NCBI GenBank assembly: GCA_937944445.1
Contig: CALDYP010000018.1
Location: forward strand, 1-35,313
Direction: 5' to 3'
Origin: an uncultured Anaerolineae bacterium
Lineage (GTDB): Bacteria > Chloroflexota > Anaerolineae > Aggregatilineales > Phototrophicaceae
DNA: 35,313 nucleotides
How positions within the stretch are numbered: the stretch's first letter is position 1; each line of letters starts with the position of its first letter. A model generated the notes under the pieces. The model saw only the letters and a program-made list of their open reading frames with translations, ran no database searches and had not been told where the DNA came from. The position numbers were made by a program, and so were the translations under genes. Shown piece after piece: positions 15,508-23,658 of this stretch.

Positions 15508-16383
15508 TCAGTCGTGCGACTCAACCTCAAAGATGTCGCCGGTCAGCGCGCTGATGTACAGCTCAAGGTGGTTGGTCAGCTTCACCTCGTACACCACCGT
15601 GCCCTTGTCGAATTTGACCTTCCAATCGCGGACGGCGGCGTTGGGGTGCGCCGCCAGCACAACCGGCAGGACGTCCTCTGGTTGAATGGGCAGGCTGCTC
15701 GTGTCGTACTGGCCGCGCGGCAGCCTGCTGAAGAGGTGCTGCCCCGTGTTGGCGTCGATGAAGGCCTCTACGCCGCGGTCGAACTTCACTTTATAGACGA
15801 GCAGGCCGTCGTGAATTTCCAGCTTGGCGTCCTTGAACGCTGCGTCAGGGTGGCGCTCTTGGGCCAGCGCGACGGCGCTCAGCAGGGTGGTCGCGGCGGT
15901 GTAACCCTGCACGCGCCGATGCGGTGGCGGCTGTGGGGAACTGCTGCTGATCGTGTCTAGTGAAAGCATCTGCCCGCTGGTGGCATCCAGCTTGAGGCGG
16001 AAGTTGTCGCTGAAGTCAACTTCGTAGATCGTCGTGCCCTGCTCGCGTTTGACGCGAATCTCGCGGATCGTCGCCTCTGGCCGCGCTTGCGCCAGCAGCG
16101 ACATCACCTGCTCAATTGAGAGGCCGTTGGCCACCGGCTCAATCGCTGCCGCTTGCGCGCTGATAACCGGGTCAACCACCGTGAGCAGGGTCATGTCCGT
16201 TTCAGAGGTCGTGGCAAAGTCGAGTGAAAACTGCGCGTTGAAGGCCACTGGCCGCTCATCAAGGGTGATGACCTCGCCTTCGCGTGGGGTTGGGCGCAGG
16301 GCAAACGGCTGAAACGCTTGGAGCACGCCAACGCCCGCCACCAGCAAAGCTGCTCCATAAATCCAAATGTGAGGCCGCATCAT
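15508..16383 (-). CDS. Exported three-PepSY-domain protein
   Basis: This 291-residue protein starts MMRPHIWIYGAALLVAGVGVL, an uncleaved anchor or signal segment. It then holds three PepSY-like repeats, centred near 95-150, 170-220 and 235-288. Each has the form of an Ala-rich helix, a short turn, then VYEV(D/K)F and a closing D-x-x-(S/T)-G-x segment. PepSY domains occur in protease propeptides and in many exported proteins, where they inhibit or sense. The start has AGGAGGAG seven bases upstream. It is the last gene of a PepSY-regulator-kinase-PepSY run, two bases after the kinase stop. It may interact with the kinase's external domain; this is inferred from position only. Confidence 0.85.
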   Translation of the reverse strand: MMRPHIWIYGAALLVAGVGVLQAFQPFALRPTPREGEVITLDERPVAFNAQFSLDFATTSETDMTLLTVVDPVISAQAAAIEPVANGLSIEQVMSLLAQARPEATIREIRVKREQGTTIYEVDFSDNFRLKLDATSGQMLSLDTISSSSPQPPPHRRVQGYTAATTLLSAVALAQERHPDAAFKDAKLEIHDGLLVYKVKFDRGVEAFIDANTGQHLFSRLPRGQYDTSSLPIQPEDVLPVVLAAHPNAAVRDWKVKFDKGTVVYEVKLTNHLELYISALTGDIFEVESHD

Positions 16384-16385
16384 CG

Positions 16386-17768
16386 TTATCTCCTCCTCAG
16401 CAAGCGCACCGTAAAGACCGACCCTAAGCCCTGTGCGCTCTCAACTTGGATGTCCCCGTCGTGCTCGCGGGCGATGCTGGTGGCGATGGCCAAGCCCAAC
16501 CCCGCCCCGGCCGCGCTGTGGTCATCGGCGCGGTAGAAGCGCTCGAACAGGTGCGCCAGCTTCTCCGATGGGATGCCCGGCCCGCTGTCCATCACGCGCA
16601 CGATCACATAGGGCGGCTGATATTCAGCATGTAGGCGGATTTGCCCGCGTTCCGGCGTGTACTTCACGGCGTTTTCGATCAAGTTCATGAACAATCGGAT
16701 AAGGTGGTCAGGGCTGCCGTGGATCTTGGGCAGCGGGTTGAGCGCGACGGTGAGCTGCTGTTGTTTCTCGTCGGCCAGCACGCGCGCTTGATCGGCCACC
16801 ACGGCCAGCAGATCGTTCAAGTCCACTGTTTCAAATTGGGTGCGCATGGGCGCAGCGTCCAACCGTGCGAGGAAGAGGAGGCTGTTGGCAAGGCGGATCA
16901 AGCGCTCGTTTTCGAGCTGAATGGTTTGCAGGATGTCCTTGTATTCGTCGGCGCTGCGCGGGCGCGAGAGGCCAACATCCAGATGGCCTTTGACGATGGT
17001 GAGCGGGGTGCGCAGCTCGTGCGAGGCGTCGGCGGTGAAGCGGCGCTCGGCTTCAAAGGCGTGGTGCAGCCGCTCTAACATGCTGTCGAAAGTTTGCGCC
17101 AGCCGTGCGATCTCGTCCGGCGGCCCCTTGTAGCCGATGCGCTGATCGAGGTGATGGCTGTCGATGGCGGCTGCCGTGCGGGTGATGCGCTCGACGGGGC
17201 GCAGGGCGCGGTCTGCGAGGAACAGGCCACCGCCGGCTGCCATGAGCAGCACGAACGGCGTGCCCAGCAGCATCAGCCCTGAGAGGCGCTCTAATGTGCT
17301 GTAAGTCTCTGACAAGGACTGCGACACTTGCAGCCAGACGCTCACTTGATCGCCGCTGAACCGAAGCGGATAGCTGTAGACGCGCCACATGCCGAGGCTC
17401 GTCGCCAGCGTGACGTAGCCGGACTGACGACCAGCCCAAACCGGCAGGTGCGCATAGCCCCCGAAGCCGTCCAGCACCTCCCCCGCAGCGCTCACCAAGC
17501 GCGCCCCCAAACCCGATTCGCGCAGGCTGTCGCTCACGAGTTTGTTGTCTAGCTGCGGCATAAAGCGCATCGCACCGTCCTCATCCGCCAGAATTTGCCC
17601 CAGCGTCTGCGCGGTGGCGGCCTGCAAGCCTGCGTCGATCTGCTCCAGCAGGCTGGCGCGCATCTGCGAGAACAGATACACCCCAAACCCCAGCAGTGTC
17701 CCCCCCAGCAGCAAGACATACCACAGCGTTAGGCGGATTCGGATCGTCGCAAATCTATTATTCATCAT
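16386..17768 (-). CDS. Membrane sensor histidine kinase
   Basis: This 460-residue kinase has two membrane segments (about 14-33 and 165-186) bracketing an extracytoplasmic sensor of about 130 residues. A HAMP domain follows, then a HisKA helix with phosphoacceptor H250 in DASHELRTPLTIV and a HATPase_c domain with N box NLIENAVKYT, MDSGPGIP and FERFYRADDHSAAGAGLGLAI. It autophosphorylates on His and passes phosphate to the regulator encoded just upstream. Its start lies inside the regulator gene (11-base overlap) and a PepSY gene begins two bases after it, so the four genes are probably one unit. The sensor domain has no recognisable ligand fold by eye. Confidence 0.93.
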   Translation of the reverse strand: MMNNRFATIRIRLTLWYVLLLGGTLLGFGVYLFSQMRASLLEQIDAGLQAATAQTLGQILADEDGAMRFMPQLDNKLVSDSLRESGLGARLVSAAGEVLDGFGGYAHLPVWAGRQSGYVTLATSLGMWRVYSYPLRFSGDQVSVWLQVSQSLSETYSTLERLSGLMLLGTPFVLLMAAGGGLFLADRALRPVERITRTAAAIDSHHLDQRIGYKGPPDEIARLAQTFDSMLERLHHAFEAERRFTADASHELRTPLTIVKGHLDVGLSRPRSADEYKDILQTIQLENERLIRLANSLLFLARLDAAPMRTQFETVDLNDLLAVVADQARVLADEKQQQLTVALNPLPKIHGSPDHLIRLFMNLIENAVKYTPERGQIRLHAEYQPPYVIVRVMDSGPGIPSEKLAHLFERFYRADDHSAAGAGLGLAIATSIAREHDGDIQVESAQGLGSVFTVRLLRRR

Positions 17769-18435
17769 CGCTCAACCGAAAACCGACCCCGCGCACGGTG
17801 TGGATCAGCGGCGGGCTGTCGTCTTGTTCTATTTTACGGCGCAAGTAGCCTACATACACGTCGATCACTTTGGAATCGTGCGCGTAATCCAGCCCCCAAA
17901 CGCGCTCGCCGATCTGGGTGCGCGTCAGAGTTTGATGGGCGTTGCGCATGAGGTATTCCAGCAGCATGAACTCGCGCGCGCTCAGGTCGATCAAGCGATC
18001 CCTGCGCCGCACCGTGCGCTTGACTAAGTCCATCTCTAGATCGGCGATGCGCAGCACCGTGTTCACTTGGAGCGGCGGGCGGCGCGCTAAGCTCTCCAGC
18101 CGCGCCAGCAGCTCAGCAAAGTCAAACGGCTTGACGAGGTAGTCATCCGCCCCCGCCCGCAGCCCGCGCACGCGGTCATCGACCGCATCGAGCGCCGTGA
18201 GCATCAGCACGGGGGTGCGCACCTGCCGCGCGCGCAAGTCCGCCAGCAGATCAAGCCCTGTGCGCCCGCCCGGCAGGCGAATGTCCAAGACGAGCACATC
18301 ATAGTCTTGGCTGAGGGCGAAGCTCAGGCCGTCGGCGGCGTTGCGCGCCCAGTCCACCACGTGCAGCGCTTCTTGCAGCCCTTGCCGCACGAAGCGCCCG
18401 ATCCCTTCCTCGTCTTCTACCAATAAAATTCGCAT
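17758..18435 (-). CDS. OmpR/PhoB-family response regulator
   Basis: This 225-residue regulator has a canonical receiver domain: acidic ED(E) at positions 7-9, phosphoacceptor D51 in VLDIRLPGG, T80 and K102 in YLVKPFDF. A winged-helix DNA-binding domain follows (about 128-222), with LSAREFMLLEYLMRN and VDVYVGYLRRKIEQ. It binds promoter DNA as a dimer when phosphorylated. It is followed by its kinase with overlapping frames and preceded by a PepSY gene, whose promoter (19283-19311) is a plausible target. Unlike the lone receiver at 11295, all active-site residues are intact. Confidence 0.95.
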   Translation of the reverse strand: MRILLVEDEEGIGRFVRQGLQEALHVVDWARNAADGLSFALSQDYDVLVLDIRLPGGRTGLDLLADLRARQVRTPVLMLTALDAVDDRVRGLRAGADDYLVKPFDFAELLARLESLARRPPLQVNTVLRIADLEMDLVKRTVRRRDRLIDLSAREFMLLEYLMRNAHQTLTRTQIGERVWGLDYAHDSKVIDVYVGYLRRKIEQDDSPPLIHTVRGVGFRLSDDE

Positions 18436-18466
18436 ACCTAAGCCTCGGTCTTAATCAAGCAAGAGA

Positions 18467-18483
18467 GGGGAGCCAAGCTCCCC
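18467..18483. terminator. Stem-loop between the first PepSY gene and the regulator
   Basis: GGGGAGC and GCTCCCC pair around a CAA loop. On the minus strand it sits between the PepSY stop (18496) and the regulator start (18435) and is followed by a modest T-rich stretch. It could partly stop transcription and so give more PepSY protein than regulator; full termination is doubtful. Confidence 0.45.
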
Positions 18484-18495
18484 CCGCAGATAGCG

Positions 18496-19260
18496 CTAGC
18501 GAGTGCGCAGAACCGTGCCGTTGTTGGCGTCGATCACGACTCCTGCACGGCGGCCAAAGTCGATCTTCCACACTGGGACGTAGCCCTCGAGGCGGCCTCC
18601 AATCTCCAGTTCGATCTTAATGAAGCTGCGGCCCGGGAAGACCCCTTGCGCGATGCTCAGCGCCTGTGACAAGCTGATGGCGGGCGTGTCGACTGGCGTG
18701 CCGCTCGGCCCACGGCGGCCACCCCACGGCTCCACCTCGACCACTTGGCCGCTTGTCGCGTCCACGTAGACGGCCATGCCGTTACTCAGCTTCATGTCCC
18801 ACGTCAGCGGCCCTGTGCCACGAGTGCGCTCGCGCGGCTCAAGCTCAGCCTTGATGAGCTGCGTGCCCGGGTACTGACCCAGCGCGATGCTCAGCGCCTG
18901 CTCAAAACCGACTGGCGGCAGCCCACGGACGGCAGCAGCCGGGGCGGGGGCAGGGCGCGGCGGCTGGATCACTGGCGGCGCGACGGGCGGAACGACTGCT
19001 GGCGGCGCAGCCTGCACGCGACCGGTGATCTCGCCGGTCTGCGCGTTCACGTAGATCAGCGTGCCATTAGCCAGACGCGCTTCCCACACAGCCGCGTTGT
19101 TCTGCTGCGTGCGCTGGATCGAGACAATCGTCACGCCCGGGTAGGCTTGGGTGATGATCTCTTCAGCGCGGGCAATGTTGACCCCGTCTTGGGCTAGCGC
19201 TGGCATGGCTGCGGCCAGCACTCCGATGATGATAAGGACTCCTGCAAATAGGCGTTTCAT
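18496..19260 (-). CDS. Secreted three-PepSY-domain protein
   Basis: The start chosen is the ATG at 19260: AAGGAG lies nine bases upstream and a signal peptide follows (KRLFAGVLIIIGVLAAAMPALAQ). An in-frame codon at 19407 lies inside the mobile element. The 254-residue product has three PepSY-like repeats, at about 28-82, 120-185 and 195-253. Each has a helix such as EQALSIALGQYPGTQLI, then W(D/K)(M/I) strands and a final VDATSGQV-type segment (VNAQTGEI, IDANNGTV). A proline-rich linker separates the first two. It is the first gene of the four-gene sensory unit and is likely the most expressed. No catalytic residues are visible. Confidence 0.87.
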   Translation of the reverse strand: MKRLFAGVLIIIGVLAAAMPALAQDGVNIARAEEIITQAYPGVTIVSIQRTQQNNAAVWEARLANGTLIYVNAQTGEITGRVQAAPPAVVPPVAPPVIQPPRPAPAPAAAVRGLPPVGFEQALSIALGQYPGTQLIKAELEPRERTRGTGPLTWDMKLSNGMAVYVDATSGQVVEVEPWGGRRGPSGTPVDTPAISLSQALSIAQGVFPGRSFIKIELEIGGRLEGYVPVWKIDFGRRAGVVIDANNGTVLRTR

Positions 19261-19282
19261 GGTTTGATGCTCCTTATGGTTG

Positions 19283-19311
19283 ATTATCGTACAGCGTCCA
19301 TCTGTCTTGAA
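19283..19311 (-). promoter_or_regulatory. Candidate promoter of the PepSY/two-component unit
   Basis: On the minus strand TTCAAG (19311-19306) and GATAAT (19288-19283) are 17 bases apart, 23 bases before the PepSY ATG. The -35 is weak, as is usual for promoters that need an activator; the adjacent OmpR-type regulator is a natural candidate. Confidence 0.4.
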
Positions 19312-19359
19312 TGCTAAAGGCCGACTTCCAAAAAATAGTAAAGGTTCCTCAAGAGTTTT

Positions 19360-19501
19360 CTTACACTGGGAGTGTTTAAAGATAAACAGACAGTCATCGG
19401 CCTTCACCGTCGCGCCGAGCGCTGAAGCACTCGGCTAGGGCGCGCCCCTTGAAGGGGGCTGGATGGGGCCTCTGTTCGAATTTAGACACTCCCCTTACAC
19501 T
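19360..19501. mobile_element. MITE-like element with 13-bp inverted ends and 8-bp target duplication
   Basis: The element proper is 19368-19493 (126 bp). Its ends are GGGAGTGTTTAAA and TTTAGACACTCCC, inverted repeats with one mismatch. It is flanked on both sides by the direct repeat CTTACACT (19360-19367 and 19494-19501), the signature of transposition with an 8-bp target duplication. It encodes no protein and contains an internal imperfect hairpin (19414-19435). It sits between the PepSY promoter and the esterase gene. The left 64 bases recur at 30394-30457. The 8-bp duplication and GGGxGTGTYTAAA ends are compatible with several IS families (IS256-like among them), but no parent is in the window. 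From 19502 to the esterase gene at 19648 I see nothing but a TATATT (19604-19609) without a good -35. Confidence 0.8.
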
Positions 19502-19647
19502 CGGCGCTAGCCCGTGGTATCAGCCGTGGGCGCTGGAACGTGCCCGCGAAATTTGCGAAAAAAGGCAATCGCCGTTGAACGTGTGCGCGGCGCGGGTCTG
19601 CGATATATTTACAGCGGTATCGACCCATCAGATGAGGATGTCTTGCC

Positions 19648-20619
19648 ATGCCGCTGTTTGATCTGCCGCTGGAGGCGCTCTGCGACTACGCCCCATCGAT
19701 CGCTGAGCCGAGCGACTTTGACGCCTTCTGGGCGCAGACGCTCGCCGAGGCGCGCCAGCACCCGCTCAACGCGCAGTTTGAGCCAGTCGAGTTCGGGCTA
19801 CGCACCGTGCAGGCCTACGACGTGAGCTTTGCTGGCTATGGCGGCCAGACGATCAAGGGCTGGCTGATCGTGCCACAGGGCGCGAGCGGGCCACTGCCGG
19901 GCGTCGTGGAGTTCATCGGCTACGGCGGTGGGCGCGGCTACCCGTTCAACTGGCTGACGTGGCCTTCAGCCGGCTTTGCCTGCATGGTGATGGACACGCG
20001 CGGGCAGGGCAGCGCGTGGCAGCGCGGCGACACCCCCGACCTGCCCGACGGGGCCAACCCCGCGCACCCGGGCTTCATGACGCAGGGCATCTTACACCCC
20101 ACCACCTACTACTACCGCCGCCTCTTCACCGACGCTGTCCGCGCCGTAGAGGCGTTCATGAGCCATCCGCTGGTGGACGCGCAGCGCGTGGCCGTGACAG
20201 GCGGCAGTCAAGGCGGCGGCATCAGCCTTGCGGCGGCGGCGCTCATGCCTGCCGTGCGCGTCGTCATGCCCGATGTGCCCTTCCTCTGTCACTTCCGCCG
20301 TGCCGTCGAGCTGACCCCCGACCCACCCTACACCGAGATCGCACGCTACCTGAGCGTGCACCGCGACCGCGTCGATCAAGTGTTTGAGACGTTGAGCTAC
20401 TTCGATGGCGTGAACTTCGCCAAACGGCTGAGAGCACAAGCCTTGTTCTCCGTCGGGCTGATGGACACCGTCTGCCCGCCCTCGACGGTGTTCGCGGCAT
20501 ACAACGCCGTGACGACGCCCAAAGAGATACGCGTCTACCCTTTCAACAACCATGAGGGCGGCGGGGGCGATCATGTGCGCGTCAAGCTGGCGTTCTTGCA
20601 GGCGCTGTGGTCGGTGTAG
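19648..20619 (+). CDS. Acetyl-xylan esterase / cephalosporin-C deacetylase family (AXE1)
   Basis: This 323-residue protein has the normal length of the AXE1 alpha/beta-hydrolase family. The catalytic triad is S187 in GGSQGG, D273 in GLMDTVCPP and H302 in NNHEGGG. The RGQG segment (DTRGQGSAW), which shapes the oxyanion region, is also present. There is no signal peptide, so it is cytoplasmic, as most family members are. It removes acetyl groups from xylo-oligosaccharides or other acetylated compounds. GAGGA lies upstream of the ATG. It is followed after two bases by a small gene of unknown role. Confidence 0.93.
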   Translation: MPLFDLPLEALCDYAPSIAEPSDFDAFWAQTLAEARQHPLNAQFEPVEFGLRTVQAYDVSFAGYGGQTIKGWLIVPQGASGPLPGVVEFIGYGGGRGYPFNWLTWPSAGFACMVMDTRGQGSAWQRGDTPDLPDGANPAHPGFMTQGILHPTTYYYRRLFTDAVRAVEAFMSHPLVDAQRVAVTGGSQGGGISLAAAALMPAVRVVMPDVPFLCHFRRAVELTPDPPYTEIARYLSVHRDRVDQVFETLSYFDGVNFAKRLRAQALFSVGLMDTVCPPSTVFAAYNAVTTPKEIRVYPFNNHEGGGGDHVRVKLAFLQALWSV

Positions 20620-20621
20620 CG

Positions 20622-21029
20622 ATGGTCAAGCACACCGTCGGCGCGCGCAACATCTTCAACATCACTGAGCCGCAGCGCTACCGCTGCCAAGTGCTGCACT
20701 ACCACGCGCGGGTCTCGCGGCTGTACCTGAGCGTCTACCAAGAGCAAGCGCGCGCGCCGGTCTTTTACCTGCTCTTCTCGGACGTGGGCTACTTGCAATG
20801 CCCGATGACGTGGCAGGGGGCCGGGTTCGACATTCGCACGCAAGATGAGTGCCTCCAACTTCTGCTCGACGTGGGGTTGATCGGGGCGGCGGTGCTGCGC
20901 TTCCCACAGGCTTACGCCTCCATCACTGAGGTTGTGCGCCTGTACGTCGCCGAGACGCCCCATCAGCCCGTGCAGATCGTCGCAGGCGCGGCGTCGATGC
21001 TGCATCAACTGCCCAAAGCGCTACTCTAA
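20622..21029 (+). CDS. Protein of unknown function downstream of the esterase
   Basis: This 135-residue protein starts at the ATG two bases after the esterase stop; an in-frame ATG at 20607 lies inside the esterase gene and is less likely. I do not recognise a family. Two strand-rich halves are visible (YRCQVLHYHARVSRLYLSVYQ and PVFYLLFSDVGYLQCP), then a helix (ECLQLLLDVGLI). There is no signal peptide or membrane segment. It is probably translated together with the esterase. Its 3' end overlaps the opposing methyltransferase gene by nine bases. Confidence 0.7.
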   Translation: MVKHTVGARNIFNITEPQRYRCQVLHYHARVSRLYLSVYQEQARAPVFYLLFSDVGYLQCPMTWQGAGFDIRTQDECLQLLLDVGLIGAAVLRFPQAYASITEVVRLYVAETPHQPVQIVAGAASMLHQLPKALL

Positions 21030-21899
21030 AGACGCGCTGACGGTGATGCCCGTCGAATGCAGCACGCCTAAGCGCGTTAAGAGCGCGTCCACGCGGCTGA
21101 TGAGCCACAACGTCGGCACGGCCAGCGCCCGCGGCAGCCGTATCTGATGGGCCAGATAGCCCGTGATCGACAGCCCGCGCTCGACCGTGGCCGTCGGGAA
21201 GGCGTCCTGCACCAGCGCCAACCAGTCATGATGCCGCCCGATGCCCTCAAACGGGGACAGCCCCTCCGCTTGCATGCTCATGCGGATGCGCTCGGTGGGG
21301 TTTTGACGAAAGCGCCACAGGCCACGCAGCTTGTCGGCGTAGCTGACGTGCGTCGGCAGCAGGAACATCAGCGCGCTGGCCAGCAGCACGCTGCGCGGGT
21401 GTTCATCGCCTTGTGAGTCGTGAATCCACAGCCGCCCCCCGCGTTTGAGCGCCCGCTTCACCTGCGCGATGACGTGCGGCGCTTCAGGCAGGTGGTGCAG
21501 CGTCCCTTTGATGACGATCAGATCATACGTCGCTGCCGGCAGCTCAACCACGTTGAGGTCAGCCACTTCATAGCGCAGCCGCCCGGACACGCGCTCGCGG
21601 ATGCGCTCGTAGTAGGCGCGCCCCACATCTAACGCCTGCTTGCTGATGTCAAGGCCGAGTGCGTCTGCCCCTGCTTGGGCCAGCGCCAGCGTCAGCCAAC
21701 CTGACCCGCAGCCCAGTTCCAACGCACACATGCCCGGCTTTACGCTGGCCAACAGCGCGTCGATGGAGGGGCGGTGGGTGTAGAGGTACTCCAAGCGCTC
21801 GCGGTAAAAGGCCCACTCAGGCGGCGTCTCTCGTGCAAGCTGGCGGAACGCCTCGCCCCAGATGCGCCCTTCTTGTTCCAGTTGATCTTGATAGGACAT
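21021..21899 (-). CDS. Class I SAM-dependent methyltransferase
   Basis: This 292-residue protein has motif I ALELGCGSGWLTLALA near residue 61, the acidic GLDISKQAL, motif II VADLNVVELPAATYDLIVIKGTLHHL and motif III LKRGGRLWIHD, all typical of small-molecule or lipid methyltransferases. An Arg- and Trp-rich middle segment with a short hydrophobic stretch (SVLLASALMFLLPTHVSY) and a hydrophobic C-terminal part suggest a lipophilic or surface substrate. It starts six bases after the sigma factor stop, so it is the third gene of the FHA-sigma unit, in a place where an anti-sigma factor would often be. The substrate is unknown. Confidence 0.87.
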   Translation of the reverse strand: MSYQDQLEQEGRIWGEAFRQLARETPPEWAFYRERLEYLYTHRPSIDALLASVKPGMCALELGCGSGWLTLALAQAGADALGLDISKQALDVGRAYYERIRERVSGRLRYEVADLNVVELPAATYDLIVIKGTLHHLPEAPHVIAQVKRALKRGGRLWIHDSQGDEHPRSVLLASALMFLLPTHVSYADKLRGLWRFRQNPTERIRMSMQAEGLSPFEGIGRHHDWLALVQDAFPTATVERGLSITGYLAHQIRLPRALAVPTLWLISRVDALLTRLGVLHSTGITVSASLE

Positions 21900-21905
21900 G
21901 GCTGC

Positions 21906-22559
21906 TCACCGCTCAAATAAGCCCATCAGATAGTCCGTGCTCAGCCCCTGCTCCTCCAGATGCGCCTTGAGTTTGCGCCGCGCGTCGTGGATGAGCTTGT
22001 AAAGGGCGTTGCGGTTCGTGCCGAGCTGCTCCGCGACGGTGTCCATCGGCACGTTGTCGAGCGCGACCGCCACCAGCGCCTGATACTGGCGCGGCGTGAG
22101 CGCCGTGCGCAGCGCCGCTTCAAGGATCTTCGCCACGTCGTCGCGCTCGGCAGCCGTTTCTGGGTTGACCGGCACTTGCCCGATGACGTTGGCCGATGCG
22201 CTCACAAAGTCGTTCTCAGCGGTGATCGTCTCGAGGCTGAAGTCGCGGTAGCGGGCACGGCGCATCTCGCTGATGGCCACGCGAATGGCGATCTTGTTCG
22301 CCCATGTGGTGAAGCGGCTTTCGCCTCGAAAGGCGTCGAGGTTGCTCAGCACGCGCAGCGTCGCTTCTTGCGCCAAGTCACGCGCCATCTCTTCAATCTC
22401 GCTCAGCGCAAGGCCGCGTAGATCGCTGCGCTCTTGGCTCAGATAGTAGTGGATGCTGCGCTGAAGGCGCAAGCGCAAGTCATCGAGCGCCTGCGATTGA
22501 CGCTCGACTGATTGCAGGTCTGACAGCCACTCTTCATTGGTGCGCTCGACGGGGATCAT
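21906..22559 (-). CDS. ECF-type RNA polymerase sigma factor
   Basis: This 217-residue protein has sigma region 2 (about 55-105), with LAQEATLRVLSNLDAFRGESRFTTW and the -10-binding helix KIAIRVAISEMRR. Region 4 (about 150-205) has LTPRQYQALVAVALDNVPMDTVAEQLGTNRNALYKLIHDARRKLK. Region 3 is absent, as in ECF factors. It directs RNA polymerase to a dedicated promoter set. No membrane anti-sigma gene is adjacent; instead it is flanked by a zinc-ribbon-FHA protein gene and a methyltransferase gene, with short gaps. This suggests control by phospho-dependent binding rather than by a classical anti-sigma factor, which is an inference. The ATG has only a weak Shine-Dalgarno. Confidence 0.9.
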   Translation of the reverse strand: MIPVERTNEEWLSDLQSVERQSQALDDLRLRLQRSIHYYLSQERSDLRGLALSEIEEMARDLAQEATLRVLSNLDAFRGESRFTTWANKIAIRVAISEMRRARYRDFSLETITAENDFVSASANVIGQVPVNPETAAERDDVAKILEAALRTALTPRQYQALVAVALDNVPMDTVAEQLGTNRNALYKLIHDARRKLKAHLEEQGLSTDYLMGLFER

Positions 22560-22572
22560 GCTGCGCCGAGCG

Positions 22573-23079
22573 CTATTGAGGGCGGAAGGTAACGCGAACT
22601 ACCAGATGCCCCAGCCGCACGTCGTCCCCATCACGGAGGATGCGCGGCTGCTGCGCAACCAGTTTCTGACCGTTGAGGTAGGTCCCGTTGGCGCTGCCGT
22701 AGTCCATGATTTGCAGGGCGCCATCGCGGCGCAGGATCACCGCGTGTTTGCGTGAGACACCTTTTTCAATGGCGTCTGACTCGGTGAGGTCAACAGTCGG
22801 GCGCTCACCGGTGTCCGTGTTCAGGCGGCCGATGACAAGCTCCGTCACGTGGTCAGCGTCAAACGTAAAAACTTGATTGGTGTCTACCACGGTTAGGACG
22901 AGGTTCATCGCCCCGTTGAAGCGCGCTGATCCCCACTTGGGCATGCCTTCTTCAAAGTCTGTGTCACCCAGCGAACGAGTCGCTTGCGCAGCAGTGAGGT
23001 CTGTCAAGGGCGCGCCACAGCGCACACAGTTCAGAGTGCCTTCTTTGTTTTCGTATTGACAGGCTCCGCAGATGATCAC
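22573..23079 (-). CDS. Zinc-ribbon plus FHA-domain protein
   Basis: The start is the GTG at 23079 with GGAG six bases upstream. The 168-residue product has an N-terminal zinc ribbon (C4, C7, C18, C21) and a C-terminal FHA domain (about 80-165). The key residues of the FHA domain are G84-R85, S109-R110, H112 and N131-G132, all present. FHA domains bind phosphothreonine peptides, so the protein would read the output of a Ser/Thr kinase, which is not in this window. It lies 13 bases before the sigma gene and has its own strong promoter. It is cytoplasmic and has no membrane segment. Confidence 0.9.
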   Translation of the reverse strand: MIICGACQYENKEGTLNCVRCGAPLTDLTAAQATRSLGDTDFEEGMPKWGSARFNGAMNLVLTVVDTNQVFTFDADHVTELVIGRLNTDTGERPTVDLTESDAIEKGVSRKHAVILRRDGALQIMDYGSANGTYLNGQKLVAQQPRILRDGDDVRLGHLVVRVTFRPQ

Positions 23080-23115
23080 AGGTATCTCCGGCTCGACTTA
23101 TCTGGTAACTGCAAA

Positions 23116-23144
23116 ATTATAACAATCTCATATAGACGACGCAA
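23116..23144 (-). promoter_or_regulatory. Promoter of the FHA-sigma-methyltransferase operon
   Basis: On the minus strand TTGCGT (23144-23139) and a consensus TATAAT (23121-23116) are 17 bases apart. Transcription would start near 23109, about 30 bases before the GTG start. Confidence 0.55.
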
Positions 23145-23244
23145 TTCAATTTCTGATCGAGAAGCATCTCAATTCGAACGGGGGCCTCATCCCACCCTTT
23201 AGCAATGAACACAAATTGTTGGCTTTCTGCCACTTGCGGCAAGA

Positions 23245-23646
23245 TCAGCTCTGATAGGCCATAAAATAGAGAACCAAGCTCGCCCCAACAGCCAACGAGA
23301 GCATCAACCCAAATAGAAGTTTAACCACGCTCGACGCGCTGAATCCCCCCTCCCGAACGGGCGGGGTCGGCGGCGCGAACAGGTTCTGTAGGCTAGCTGG
23401 ATCCTGACTGAACTGCTCCCAGAGCGCTTCAGCGAGTTCACCGCGGCGCGCGTTCAGCAGCGCTTGGCCTTGTCGTTTGATGTCGCGGTCGGTTTCGCGC
23501 TTCATCGCCTCTAGCACGTCCCCCAGCACGGCGCTCAGCGCGTTTAGGTCGTTGGACTGCTCAATCATGGTCAGCGCGCGGCGGCGGTCAGACTCAATCG
23601 GGCTGCGCAGCAGGCGGCGCACTCGGTCTAAATCAATGCCAGACAT
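23245..23646 (-). CDS. Tail-anchored small protein of unknown function
   Basis: This 133-residue protein is helical for its first 90 residues (IDLDRVRRLLRSPIESDRRR, ALTMIEQSNDLNALSAVLG), a pattern like one or two HEAT-type repeats. It ends in a single membrane helix (about 108-130, VVKLLFGLMLSLAVGASLVLYF) with almost nothing after it. It would be held in the cytoplasmic membrane by its C-terminus. GGAGG lies seven bases upstream of the ATG, and the gene follows the glutaredoxin-like gene by 12 bases. Function is unknown. Confidence 0.75.
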   Translation of the reverse strand: MSGIDLDRVRRLLRSPIESDRRRALTMIEQSNDLNALSAVLGDVLEAMKRETDRDIKRQGQALLNARRGELAEALWEQFSQDPASLQNLFAPPTPPVREGGFSASSVVKLLFGLMLSLAVGASLVLYFMAYQS

Positions 23647-23658
23647 GTCCCCACCTCC

